Part shown: one piece after another, positions 7,307-13,734 of the stretch
Layout of the letters: each line of letters begins with the position of its first letter
Numbering within the stretch: the stretch's first letter is position 1
Assembly (NCBI RefSeq): GCF_018260555.1
Contig: NZ_JAGLBB010000066.1
Location: 1-15,326, forward strand
Source: Deinococcus sp.
GTDB lineage: Bacteria > Deinococcota > Deinococci > Deinococcales > Deinococcaceae
Direction: 5' to 3'
DNA: 15,326 nucleotides
Made by a program: the position numbers and the translations under genes
The notes under the pieces: model-generated
What the model saw: the letters and a program-made list of their open reading frames with translations, nothing else
Database searches by the model: none
What the model was told of the DNA's origin: nothing

Positions 7307-7419
7307 GGATAAAACCTCCCGGAAGGTTCAGAGAAAAAATGAAAGACAGCTGGGCAGAGTGCGCGCGGTCCAGCGCTCGTCGCTCATGACCCGCAGATCA
7401 GTGCCCACACGGGTCGGGC

Positions 7420-8685
7420 TCAGGCCAGCTGGAATTCTGGGCTGATCAGGTGCAGGTACGTCGCCTGCTGCGGGTTGAGTTTCAGGGCCGCCGCTGCGCT
7501 GGGCGGGCGTTCCAGGCCGGTCAGGGCCAGCGCGGACGGCGTGGCCGTCAGGGGCGGGGCCTTGCTGCCCAGCGTCAGGGCCGCCGCGAGTTGCAGGCGC
7601 AGCAGCAGGGTGGTGTCGTTGATCCACTCGCGCCCGCCGTCCCAGCCCTTGACGTTCTCGGGTTGCAGCAGCACCTGCCCCATCCGTCCGGCTGTCTGCG
7701 TGAGGTTCAGCAGGGCCTTGGCGTCCATCGTCGGTTGCCCCAGGGTGCGCAGCGCGCCCACCACGAACTCGACCGGACTGCGAATGATCCGGGCGCGACT
7801 GGCGTAGAAGGCCTCGCTGGACAGCAGTTCCTCCAGCACGGCCCGCACGTTCCCGTTCGTGCGCCGCCACGTTTCGGCGCTGCCCTGCACGGCCGCCCCG
7901 TCCGGCGTGTCGGCCAGGAACGCGCGGTGCAGTTTGCGGCTCACGAACGTGGCCGTCTGCGGGTGCGTGGCGGCCAGCCGGATGATGTCCTCGCCGCGCA
8001 GCTCGCCACTCTGACCTAGGTACGTCTTGCGGCCCGGGTCGTGCTGCCGCTCGTTGAACACGAACCGCGACGGTTCCAGGTAATTCTGGTTGCCGCGCCC
8101 GCCCTCGAAGGTCCAGCCGGTCAGGGCGCGCGCGCCCTCGTGCACGTCCTCCTCGGAGTAATGCCCGATGCCGGTCGTGAACAGTTCCAGCAGTTCCCGG
8201 CTGAAATTCTCGTTCGGTTTCCCCCGCCGGTTCTGGTCGTTGTCGAGGTACCGCAGCATCGCCGGGGACTGAGCGACCTCCAGCGTGAATCGTTCAAAAC
8301 TCGCAGTCGCCGCGTGCCGCCGCAGCAGCCCCAGGTACCCGGCCAGCGCATGCACGTTGCGCACCTTGTCGGTACCGATCACAAAGTGGTTACTCCAGGT
8401 CAGGGCCAGTTTCTCGCGCAGCGGGTGCGGGCCGTACACCAGCTCGAACAGCCACGCGCCGCGCGTGAGTTGCAGCGTCGGCCCTGGCCCGGCCCCCTGC
8501 ATGGGATCGAAGGGATTGCCGGGCGCGGTCGTCTGATCGAACGCCAGGGCCTCGCGCGCGGCCGTGCGGGCATTCTTGCCCACCAGCGCGCGGATCTGCG
8601 CGTCGGTCGCGCCGAACGCCGTGCGCCGCAGGAAGTGCGCGGCGTCCTCGGCGTTCAGGGGGCGGGGCAGGGGAGTCAGGGTCAT
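7420..8685 (-). CDS. DUF1800 family protein
   Basis: A 421-aa protein with DUF1800 hallmarks: HFLRRTAFGAT (17-27), LTWSNHF (95-101), MLRYLDN (143-149), the signature PNENFSRELLELFT (157-170) followed by HYSEEDV and GARALTGW (184-191), then HDPGRKTYLG (215-224). The family's activity is unknown. No signal peptide or membrane segment is visible, unlike its DUF1501 partner. The ATG at 8685 was chosen because AAGGAG at 8696-8691 lies 5 nt upstream; a 16-residue extension to 8733 would overlap this site and looks unlike the family. It is the first gene of an operon with DUF1501 and the cytochrome-like gene. Confidence 0.92.
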   Translation of the reverse strand: MTLTPLPRPLNAEDAAHFLRRTAFGATDAQIRALVGKNARTAAREALAFDQTTAPGNPFDPMQGAGPGPTLQLTRGAWLFELVYGPHPLREKLALTWSNHFVIGTDKVRNVHALAGYLGLLRRHAATASFERFTLEVAQSPAMLRYLDNDQNRRGKPNENFSRELLELFTTGIGHYSEEDVHEGARALTGWTFEGGRGNQNYLEPSRFVFNERQHDPGRKTYLGQSGELRGEDIIRLAATHPQTATFVSRKLHRAFLADTPDGAAVQGSAETWRRTNGNVRAVLEELLSSEAFYASRARIIRSPVEFVVGALRTLGQPTMDAKALLNLTQTAGRMGQVLLQPENVKGWDGGREWINDTTLLLRLQLAAALTLGSKAPPLTATPSALALTGLERPPSAAAALKLNPQQATYLHLISPEFQLA

Positions 8686-9073
8686 GGGGTCTCCTTGAAA
8701 CGGGGGTGCGCCGCTGCATGATAGGACTCGCATGGTTTAAAAAATCGTTTGACCCAAGCCACCCGAGCCAGGCGGCCCTGTAGCGCTGCGCTGCCCGGCG
8801 AGCAGGAGACGAGCGGATTCCGGGTTGTGAACGACCCAGACGGAATTTGCCGTGTGCGGACTGCGCTCCGTTGCGCCACAGTCACGAAGGCCGCCACCCA
8901 CGGCTCCAGACCGCAGGCGTCTGTTGTTTTTCCTCACATCCACCCGGACTCCATCGGAACCCCACCCAATCAACCGCAGTGCGTGGTCTAGGGCCCGGCC
9001 GCTCAGAACGTTCCAGCCGCCCGCTTGCCCCGCAGCCCTTCCGGCTACGGCCCTCCCGGCTACACTGACGGGC
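8686..9073. other. Divergent intergenic region between DUF1800 and the metalloregulator
   Basis: This 388-bp stretch separates two divergently transcribed units. I find no convincing gene. On the minus strand TATCAT at 8723-8718 could be a -10 for the DUF1800 operon, preceded by an A/T-rich run (8738-8746) but with no good -35. On the plus strand the last 40 bp contain CCGGCTAC twice (9041 and 9057) and the -10 of the regulator gene. ORFs across it are short and lack ribosome sites. Confidence 0.5.
9061..9066 (+). promoter_or_regulatory. -10 box for a leaderless metalloregulator transcript
   Basis: TACACT at 9061-9066 lies 7 nt before the ATG at 9074, and there is no Shine-Dalgarno sequence. 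This spacing puts the transcription start at or next to the start codon. TANNNT boxes directly before start codons mark leaderless mRNAs in Deinococcus. The -35 is weak (CTTCCG at 9038-9043). Confidence 0.55.
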
Positions 9074-9736
9074 ATGACGGCCCGCTTCCTGTCGCCCTCC
9101 GCCGAGGATTACCTCAAGCACCTGCTGCGCCTCGGGCAGACCGGGAAGGTCAGCACGCAGGCGCTGGCCGACGCCCTGAACGTCGCGCCTGCCAGCGCCA
9201 CCGGCATGCTGCGTAAACTGACCGAACAGGGCCTCGTGTCGCACGCTCCGTACCAGGGCGCGCGCCTGACCGCCGAGGGTGAACGTGTCGCCATGGAAGT
9301 CCTGCGCCACCACCGCCTGCTGGAACTGTTCCTGCACCGCGCGCTGGGCGTCCCGCTGGACGAGGTGCACGAGGAAGCCGAGCGGCTGGAACACGCCCTG
9401 AGCGAGCGCCTGGAAGCCCGCATTGCCGCGTGGCTGGGCGACCCCACGCACGACCCGCACGGCGACCCGATCCCCACCCTGAACGGCGAACTGCCGCACC
9501 AGCCGCACCGGCGCCTGTCGCAGCTGGCGCCTGGGGACACGGTGACCGTGGCGCGCGTCCCGGACGGCGACGCCGTTCAGCTGCGCGCCATGGTGGCCGC
9601 CGGGCTCACGCCGGGCGCGCCGCTGCGGCTGGACAGCGTGGACGCTGCGCTGGGCACCCTGACCGTCTGGGCGACCGACCACCCTCTGACCCTGGCGCTG
9701 GGCGTGGCCGCGCAGATCCACGTGCACACCCCGTGA
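9074..9736 (+). CDS. DtxR/MntR-family metal-dependent transcriptional regulator
   Basis: A 220-aa three-domain repressor-type protein. An N-terminal winged helix (about 8-75) has VSTQALADALNVAPASATGM as the HTH. The dimerisation and metal domain (about 76-125) includes HHRLLELFLHRALG and HEEAERLEH. An SH3-like FeoA domain follows (about 148-218). By eye, Asp12, His80, Glu103, Glu106 and His107 align with MntR ligands Asp8, His77, Glu99, Glu102 and His103. Glu103 replaces the DtxR Cys102, which points to an MntR-like, Mn-preferring site, but the MntR Glu11 position is Lys15. Family members control Mn/Fe uptake; D. radiodurans has a related Mn-responsive regulator. Its stop overlaps the cobS start (TGATG), an unusual partnership. 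It is probably translated from a leaderless mRNA. Confidence 0.93.
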   Translation: MTARFLSPSAEDYLKHLLRLGQTGKVSTQALADALNVAPASATGMLRKLTEQGLVSHAPYQGARLTAEGERVAMEVLRHHRLLELFLHRALGVPLDEVHEEAERLEHALSERLEARIAAWLGDPTHDPHGDPIPTLNGELPHQPHRRLSQLAPGDTVTVARVPDGDAVQLRAMVAAGLTPGAPLRLDSVDAALGTLTVWATDHPLTLALGVAAQIHVHTP

Positions 9737-10452
9737 TGCGCGCGCAGTTGCGCGCCGCGCACCTGGCCCTGACGTTCCTGACGACCCTGCCGCTCCCGCA
9801 CGTCACCGAGCTCCGCGACGGGGATTTTGCGCGGGCCAGTGCGTACTACCCGCTCGCCGGCTACGCCGTGGGCGGCGCGGTCTCCCTGCTGCTGTGGTTG
9901 CCCGTCCCCCTGCCCGGCGGCGTGAGCGCGGCGCTGGGCGTGGGCGCGTGGCTCGTGCTGACCGGCATGCTGCACTTCGACGGTCTGGTGGACAGCGCCG
10001 ACGCCCTGTTCGCCGTGAAAACCCCCGCCGAGCGCCTGGTGATCCTGCGGGACGTGCACGTGGGCGCGTTTGGACTGGCAACCGGGTGCCTGTCCCTGCT
10101 GCTGCTCTGGAGCCTGCTGTCGGCTCCGCTGGCGCCGCTGGCCCCGCTGGTCGCGGCCGTCGCCGCGCGCACGCTGCTGCTGATCCCCATGAACTCCTAC
10201 CCCGCCGCGCGCGCCGAGAGCCTGGGCGCCCGCTCGCGCGAGGGCCGCATCTGGACCGCGCTGCTGATCGCCGCGCCCACCCTGCTGATTCCCGGCGCGT
10301 GGGCCGCGTGGCTGGCGGCCCTGGCCGCCGCGCTGCTGACCGCCGCCTTCAGCGCCCGCCGCCTGGGCGGAGGCCTGAACGGCGACACCTACGGCCTGAT
10401 CGTCGTCACCGCCGAACTGGCCGCCCTGATCGCCCTGGCCTGGGGCCGCTGA
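9736..10452 (+). CDS. cobS: Adenosylcobinamide-GDP ribazoletransferase (cobalamin synthase)
   Basis: A 238-aa polytopic membrane protein that joins adenosylcobinamide-GDP to alpha-ribazole (or its phosphate), the late step of nucleotide-loop assembly in cobalamin synthesis. Family motifs: HFDGLVDSADALF (80-92), RDVHVGAFG (105-113), and GGLNGDTYG near the C-terminus (212-220). Hydrophobic segments are at about 40-58, 66-78, 115-150, 174-206 and 221-236. The ATG at 9736 shares one base with the TGA of the regulator gene, so translation is coupled. The cobC-like gene begins 2 nt after its stop. The length matches the family. Confidence 0.95.
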   Translation: MRAQLRAAHLALTFLTTLPLPHVTELRDGDFARASAYYPLAGYAVGGAVSLLLWLPVPLPGGVSAALGVGAWLVLTGMLHFDGLVDSADALFAVKTPAERLVILRDVHVGAFGLATGCLSLLLLWSLLSAPLAPLAPLVAAVAARTLLLIPMNSYPAARAESLGARSREGRIWTALLIAAPTLLIPGAWAAWLAALAAALLTAAFSARRLGGGLNGDTYGLIVVTAELAALIALAWGR

Positions 10453-10454
10453 GC

Positions 10455-11060
10455 GTGCCCGGCGACACACTAATCCTGCACCTGATCCGCCACGCGCCCA
10501 CCCTCGCGAACGCGCAGCGCCGCTACCCCCACCCGCACGAGGACGCGCCCCTCACGCCCGCCGGGGTAGAACTGGCCCGCCGCCTCGACCTGCCCCGCCC
10601 CGACCTGCCCCGCCCCGACCTGCCGCGCCGCGCCCTGGCGTTCACGTCCCCGCTGGGCCGCGCCCGGCAGACCGCGCGGCTGGCCGGATTCCCGCACGCC
10701 GCCCCCACCCCCGCCCTGGCCGAGGCTGACTTTGGCGTGATGGCCGGGCACACCTGGACCGAACTGGAAGCCGCGCACGGCGAGGCGCCCCGCACCTGGA
10801 TCGACGCGCTGAGCGACCCCCACAGCCTCCACGGCCCCCCCGGCGGTGAGACCGGGCACAGCTTCCACGCGCGGGTGCAGGCGTGGCTGGACGACCTGCC
10901 AGCGGGCGAGGCCGTGGCGTTCACGCACGCCGGGCCTCTGCTGGCCGCGCTGCGCCTGACCGTGGGCCTCTCGGCCGCGGCGACACCCCCCGGCACCGTG
11001 GCCACCCTGCGCCGCGACGGGGGACACTGGTGGCTGACCGCGCTGCGCCCGCCCATCTGA
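10455..11060 (+). CDS. cobC: Histidine phosphatase, probably alpha-ribazole phosphatase
   Basis: A 201-aa histidine-phosphatase (phosphoglycerate-mutase-like) protein. The catalytic His13 is in LIRHAPT (10-16). SPLGRARQTA (65-74), Glu90 in AEADFGVMAG, and the second catalytic His158 in FTHAGPL complete the active site. The family is broad; its position between cobS and cobT argues for removal of phosphate from alpha-ribazole-phosphate or adenosylcobalamin-phosphate. The start is GTG at 10455, 2 nt after the cobS stop, with no clear ribosome site, so it probably depends on cobS translation. Residues 46-58 hold an in-frame DLPRP repeat between the first two motifs. Confidence 0.88.
   Translation: MPGDTLILHLIRHAPTLANAQRRYPHPHEDAPLTPAGVELARRLDLPRPDLPRPDLPRRALAFTSPLGRARQTARLAGFPHAAPTPALAEADFGVMAGHTWTELEAAHGEAPRTWIDALSDPHSLHGPPGGETGHSFHARVQAWLDDLPAGEAVAFTHAGPLLAALRLTVGLSAAATPPGTVATLRRDGGHWWLTALRPPI
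10587..10631. repeat. 15-bp in-frame tandem repeat within cobC
   Basis: Two perfect copies (10587-10601, 10602-10616) and a third degenerate one (10617-10631) encode DLPRP-DLPRP-DLPRR. The insertion sits between the RHA motif and the SPLGRA motif. It keeps frame and may vary in copy number. Confidence 0.85.
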
Positions 11061-11066
11061 TACAGA

Positions 11067-11175
11067 CTGCCGTTTATTTCAATGTCAGGTCCAGAACCCG
11101 CTTCGGCTCCCACTCGCTTCGCTCGGATTGAACGGGTTTTGCACCGCATCAACCGGAGTCCGTTGAAAACGGCAG
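11067..11175 (-). repeat. Small interspersed repeat, copy 1, with imperfect terminal inverted ends
   Basis: The 127-bp gap between cobC and cobT is almost entirely this element. Its ends, CTGCCGTTT...TTCAA (11067-11082) and TTGAAAACGGCAG (11163-11175), are imperfect inverted repeats. The core at 11094-11127 matches 33 of 34 positions of the core at 13535-13568 in opposite orientation. A second block (GACTCCG, starting at 11160) lies 33 bp from the core in both copies. It codes for nothing and resembles the small noncoding repeats known in Deinococcus genomes. AACCCG (11095) and CGGGTTTT (11133) could also form a weak terminator-like hairpin. Confidence 0.75.
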
Positions 11176-11187
11176 AATGAGCCCCTG

Positions 11188-12258
11188 ATGCTTCCCGACC
11201 TGACGGCCCTCCTGAACGCCATCCAGCCTGCCGACGCGGGGGTGATGGCGCGGGCGCGGGCGCGGCAGGCGCAACTGACCAAACCCGCCGGGTCACTGGG
11301 CGACCTGGAGGAACTGGCCGTGCGCCTCTCCGGCGTGCTGGGCAGCGAGCGCCCCGACCCGCGCGGCGTGGCGGTGATCGTGGCCGCTGGGGATCACGGC
11401 GTGGCCCGCGCGGGCGTCAGCGCCTACCCGCCCGAGGTGACGCCCGCGATGGTCGCGAACTTCCTGGCAGACACCCCCGCCGGGCCGGGCGGCGCGGCCG
11501 TGAACGCACTGGCACGGGCGGTGGGCGCGCGGGTGTACGTGATGGACGCCGGGGTGAACGCCGACCTGCCCGAGCACCCGGCGCTGGTGCGCGCGGCCGT
11601 GCGGCGCGGCACCCATGACCTGAGCGTGCAGGCCGCCATGACCCGGCAGGAGGCCCAGGCCCTGATCCTGGCGGGCGCCGCCCTGGCCCGCCGGGCCATC
11701 GACGACGGCGCGGACATCCTGATTCCCGGCGAGATGGGCATCGGGAACACCACCCCCGCCGCCGCCATTACCGCCCGCCTCCTGAACCTGGACGCCGCGC
11801 AGGTCACGGGGCGCGGCACCGGCGTGGACGACGAACGACTGGCGCACAAGGTCGCGGTGATCCGCACGGCCCTGGACCGCACGCCCACCACCGACCCACT
11901 GGAGGTCCTCGCGGAGTTCGGGGGGTTCGAGATCGCGGCCATGCTGGGCGTCATGCTTCAGGCGGCCGCCAGCCGCCGCGCCGTGATCCTCGACGGCTTC
12001 GTGGAAGGCAGCGCCGCGCTGATCGGCGCCGCCCTCGCCCCGCACCTGCGCGACTTCCTGTTCCCCGCCGGACAGTGCGCCGAGATTGGACACGCCGCGC
12101 AACTCGCGCACCTGCACCTGACCCCCATGTTCCACCTGAACCTGCGCCTGGGCGAGGGCAGCGGCGGCGTCCTGGCCGCGCCGATGCTGCTCGGCGCGGC
12201 CGCCACCCTCCGCGAGATGCGAACCTTCGCCGAGGCGGGCGTCCCCGGCGGCGCGTGA
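11188..12258 (+). CDS. cobT: Nicotinate-nucleotide-dimethylbenzimidazole phosphoribosyltransferase
   Basis: A 356-aa enzyme that makes alpha-ribazole-5'-phosphate, the activated lower ligand used by CobS. Motifs: TKPAGSLGDLEELA (31-44), AAGDHGVARAGVSAYPPEVT (66-85), GEMGIGNTTPAAA (181-193), GRGTGVDD (208-215), GGFEIAAMLG (245-254), LDGFVEG (268-274) and LNLRLGEGSGG (317-327), where Glu323 corresponds to the catalytic Glu317 of Salmonella CobT. The motif usually like SAExGH reads CAEIGH (297-302). Length is normal. The ATG at 11188 has no clear ribosome site; the small repeat ends 12 nt upstream. It shares direction with cobS and cobC, so the nucleotide-loop genes may be co-transcribed through the repeat. 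A cobU/cobP gene is not in the window. Confidence 0.96.
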   Translation: MLPDLTALLNAIQPADAGVMARARARQAQLTKPAGSLGDLEELAVRLSGVLGSERPDPRGVAVIVAAGDHGVARAGVSAYPPEVTPAMVANFLADTPAGPGGAAVNALARAVGARVYVMDAGVNADLPEHPALVRAAVRRGTHDLSVQAAMTRQEAQALILAGAALARRAIDDGADILIPGEMGIGNTTPAAAITARLLNLDAAQVTGRGTGVDDERLAHKVAVIRTALDRTPTTDPLEVLAEFGGFEIAAMLGVMLQAAASRRAVILDGFVEGSAALIGAALAPHLRDFLFPAGQCAEIGHAAQLAHLHLTPMFHLNLRLGEGSGGVLAAPMLLGAAATLREMRTFAEAGVPGGA

Positions 12259-12389
12259 CCCGGCGCGGGCCGTAGAGACCGGAGCGCGGGTCGGTGGAGG
12301 GGAATGACCCTTCCGGCTGCGTTGCCCTCACTGCCGGATCGTGAGGGACGGTGCCCCGGCGGAGGGGCTGGTGCCGGAGAATGGCGCGC

Positions 12390-12635
12390 ATGAGTGACCG
12401 GGAATTGAACTTTGCGCGGGAGATTCTGGGCAGCCGCAGTTACCGGGACGTGCCGGACGACGAGGTGCTGCGCGAGGCCGAGCGGTTGCTGGGCGACTGG
12501 ATGAGCGGCGAGGCGCGCATGGAACGCCCGAAACTGTACGACCATTACGCGTTGCTGCTGCTGTCCCTGACGCGTCAGGTGCGGGCGCTGGAGTCGCGCG
12601 TGAGCGAACTGGAAGCCGCGCGGGGGCCGCAGTGA
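12390..12635 (+). CDS. Small hypothetical protein with C-terminal coiled coil
   Basis: An 81-aa protein of no family I can name. It is charged and probably helical. Residues about 53-76 (LLLLSLTRQVRALESRVSELEA) have the heptad spacing of a short coiled coil, suggesting oligomerisation. The ATG at 12390 was chosen because GGAG at 12376-12379 lies 10 nt upstream; ATG 12381 would add three residues but sits too close to that site. Its stop overlaps the trpF GTG (GTGA, 12632-12635), so trpF translation is probably coupled to it. The role is unknown. Confidence 0.75.
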   Translation: MSDRELNFAREILGSRSYRDVPDDEVLREAERLLGDWMSGEARMERPKLYDHYALLLLSLTRQVRALESRVSELEAARGPQ

Positions 12636-13240
12636 CCGTGCGGGTGAAGGTGTGCGGCACGACCAGCGTGCACGACGCGGTCCTGAGCGCGCAGGCGGGC
12701 GCGGACGCGCTGGGGTTCATCTTCGCGCCGGTCAGTAAGCGGCTGGTGTCGGCGCGGGTGGCGCGCGAGGCGGGCCTGAGCGTGGGGCCGGTCGTGGCGC
12801 GCGTGGGTGTTTTTCTGGGGCAGGGGCTGGACGAGGTGCTGCGCACGGCGGACTCGGCGCGCGTGAGTGCTGTGCAGCTTCACGGGCCGTTGTCAAGTCT
12901 TTACGTGAGGCAGGTCGCCGCGTATTATCCCGTTCTGCGTGTCGTGCGCCCCGCTGATCTGGCGGCGGAGGCAGGCATGTGGAGGGACGAGCCCGGCGTG
13001 ACCCTGATGCTGGACGCCCCGGAACCCGGCGGCGGCGTGCCGCTCGACTGGGCGGCGTTGCGGGAGGTGTTCCCGCGTGGGGCGTGGCTGGCGGGGGGGC
13101 TGGGACCGGCCAACGTGGCGGCGGCCATGCAGGCACTCGGGCCAGCCGGGGTGGACGCGGTCAGTCGCCTGGAAGCGCGGCCCGGCGTGAAGGACCCGGC
13201 CCTTGTGCGGGGGTTCGTGCGGGCGGTCCGGTCCTCATAA
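12632..13240 (+). CDS. trpF: Phosphoribosylanthranilate isomerase
   Basis: A 202-aa TIM-barrel enzyme for the third step of tryptophan synthesis (PRA to CdRP). Seen: KVCGTTSVHDA with the catalytic Cys8 (6-16), GADALGFIFAPVSKR (23-37), VGVF (58-61), VQLHG (81-85), catalytic Asp128 in LMLDA, LAGGLGPANV (153-162) and RPGVKDP (183-189). Two motifs deviate: the usual GGTG-F-W reads GGGVPLDW (133-140), and the usual VDVSSGVE reads VDAVSRLE (174-181) at the phosphate-binding end. The start is GTG at 12632, overlapping the preceding small gene. No other trp genes are nearby. No terminator is evident after the stop; the DnaA-box region begins 8 bp downstream. Confidence 0.93.
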   Translation: MTVRVKVCGTTSVHDAVLSAQAGADALGFIFAPVSKRLVSARVAREAGLSVGPVVARVGVFLGQGLDEVLRTADSARVSAVQLHGPLSSLYVRQVAAYYPVLRVVRPADLAAEAGMWRDEPGVTLMLDAPEPGGGVPLDWAALREVFPRGAWLAGGLGPANVAAAMQALGPAGVDAVSRLEARPGVKDPALVRGFVRAVRSS

Positions 13241-13247
13241 ACCAGAG

Positions 13248-13415
13248 TTATCCACAGTGAAACGAGAGCCTGTGGATAACTTATGGCCCTGGCGGATTCC
13301 GCCTGTGGAATACGGCATTCTGCGTGTCGGACAGGTAAAACAGGGGACAGGGCGCGCCAGCGCTCGCTGTTATCCACAGACTTTCCACAGGGGTTGTGGA
13401 TAAGCCTGTGGATAA
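13248..13415. promoter_or_regulatory. Cluster of DnaA boxes (origin-like or DnaA-binding locus)
   Basis: Five perfect TTATCCACA boxes occur in 168 bp: plus strand 13248-13256 and 13370-13378; minus strand 13271-13279, 13395-13403 and 13407-13415. Two degenerate boxes are CTTTCCACA at 13381-13389 (plus) and TATTCCACA at 13312-13304 (minus). The right half is tightly spaced, with starts 11, 14 and 12 bp apart, close to helical phasing. I noticed no other perfect box elsewhere in the window. TTATCCACA is the high-affinity box of most bacteria, and Deinococcus origins carry such repeats. No dnaA or dnaN is present, no strong AT-rich unwinding element stands out, and flanking genes converge on the cluster. 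It is therefore either an origin or a DnaA-titrating or regulatory locus. Confidence 0.85.
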
Positions 13416-13500
13416 CTTTGGTGACAGAACGTGGGGCGCGGCACCATCTGAAAAAACCCTGACAACAGGCCAGAAAACTGACCAGGCATCCAGATGATAC

Positions 13501-13575
13501 CGACTCCGATTGAATGGCTTATAAAGCCGCTGGGTCCGAGCGGAGCGAGTGGGAGCCGAAGCGGGTTCCGGACGT
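13501..13575 (+). repeat. Small interspersed repeat, copy 2
   Basis: Homologous to the element at 11067-11175, in inverted orientation. Block CGACTCCGATTGA (13501-13513) matches copy 1 at 12 of 13 positions or nearly so. The 34-bp core (13535-13568) matches with one mismatch, and the 33-bp spacing between blocks is conserved while the sequence between is not. Similarity fades after GGACGTG (13569-13575). The terminal inverted ends of copy 1 are not seen here. Confidence 0.75.
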
Positions 13576-13578
13576 GGA

Positions 13579-13611
13579 GTTGGCAACCCGGTGCCCTTCC
13601 GAGTTGTCAAC
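13579..13611. repeat. Pair of GTTGNCAAC palindromes
   Basis: GTTGGCAAC (13579-13587) and GTTGTCAAC (13603-13611) are two short palindromes whose starts are 24 bp apart, between the small repeat and the partial parS-like site. They could be a paired operator; no protein can be assigned. Confidence 0.4.
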
Positions 13612-13695
13612 GAAACAAGCGGAACCCGTATGAGGCCCTCGGATGACGGCCCGGACCGGCATCCGGAACCCGCGTCAGCCGCATGACGACCGGAA

Positions 13696-13707
13696 TGTTT
13701 CACGTGG
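13696..13707 (+). promoter_or_regulatory. Partial parS-like sequence
   Basis: TGTTTCACGTGG matches the first 11 bases of the canonical ParB site TGTTTCACGTGAAACA, but the right arm is absent (0 of the last 5). It lies about 280 bp from the DnaA boxes and just downstream of the metalloenzyme stop. A full site would support an origin-proximal location; a one-armed site may be non-functional. Confidence 0.3.
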
Positions 13708-13734
13708 CGGCCGCCCTTGCCCAGCCGCCTGGGC

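Noticed and set aside
5690..7312. 540-codon plus-strand frame opposite the cytochrome and DUF1501 genes
   Set aside because: Arg/Pro/Ala-rich shadow without motifs. The minus-strand genes have signal peptides, family motifs and coupled stop/start sites.
8847..9068. Small ORFs in the DUF1800-metalloregulator gap
   Set aside because: No ribosome sites and implausible compositions; several overlapping frames are equally open, as expected in GC-rich noncoding DNA.
13291..13303. GGCGG-ATT-CCGCC hairpin after trpF as a terminator
   Set aside because: Five-bp stem without a T-tract on either strand, and embedded between DnaA boxes.
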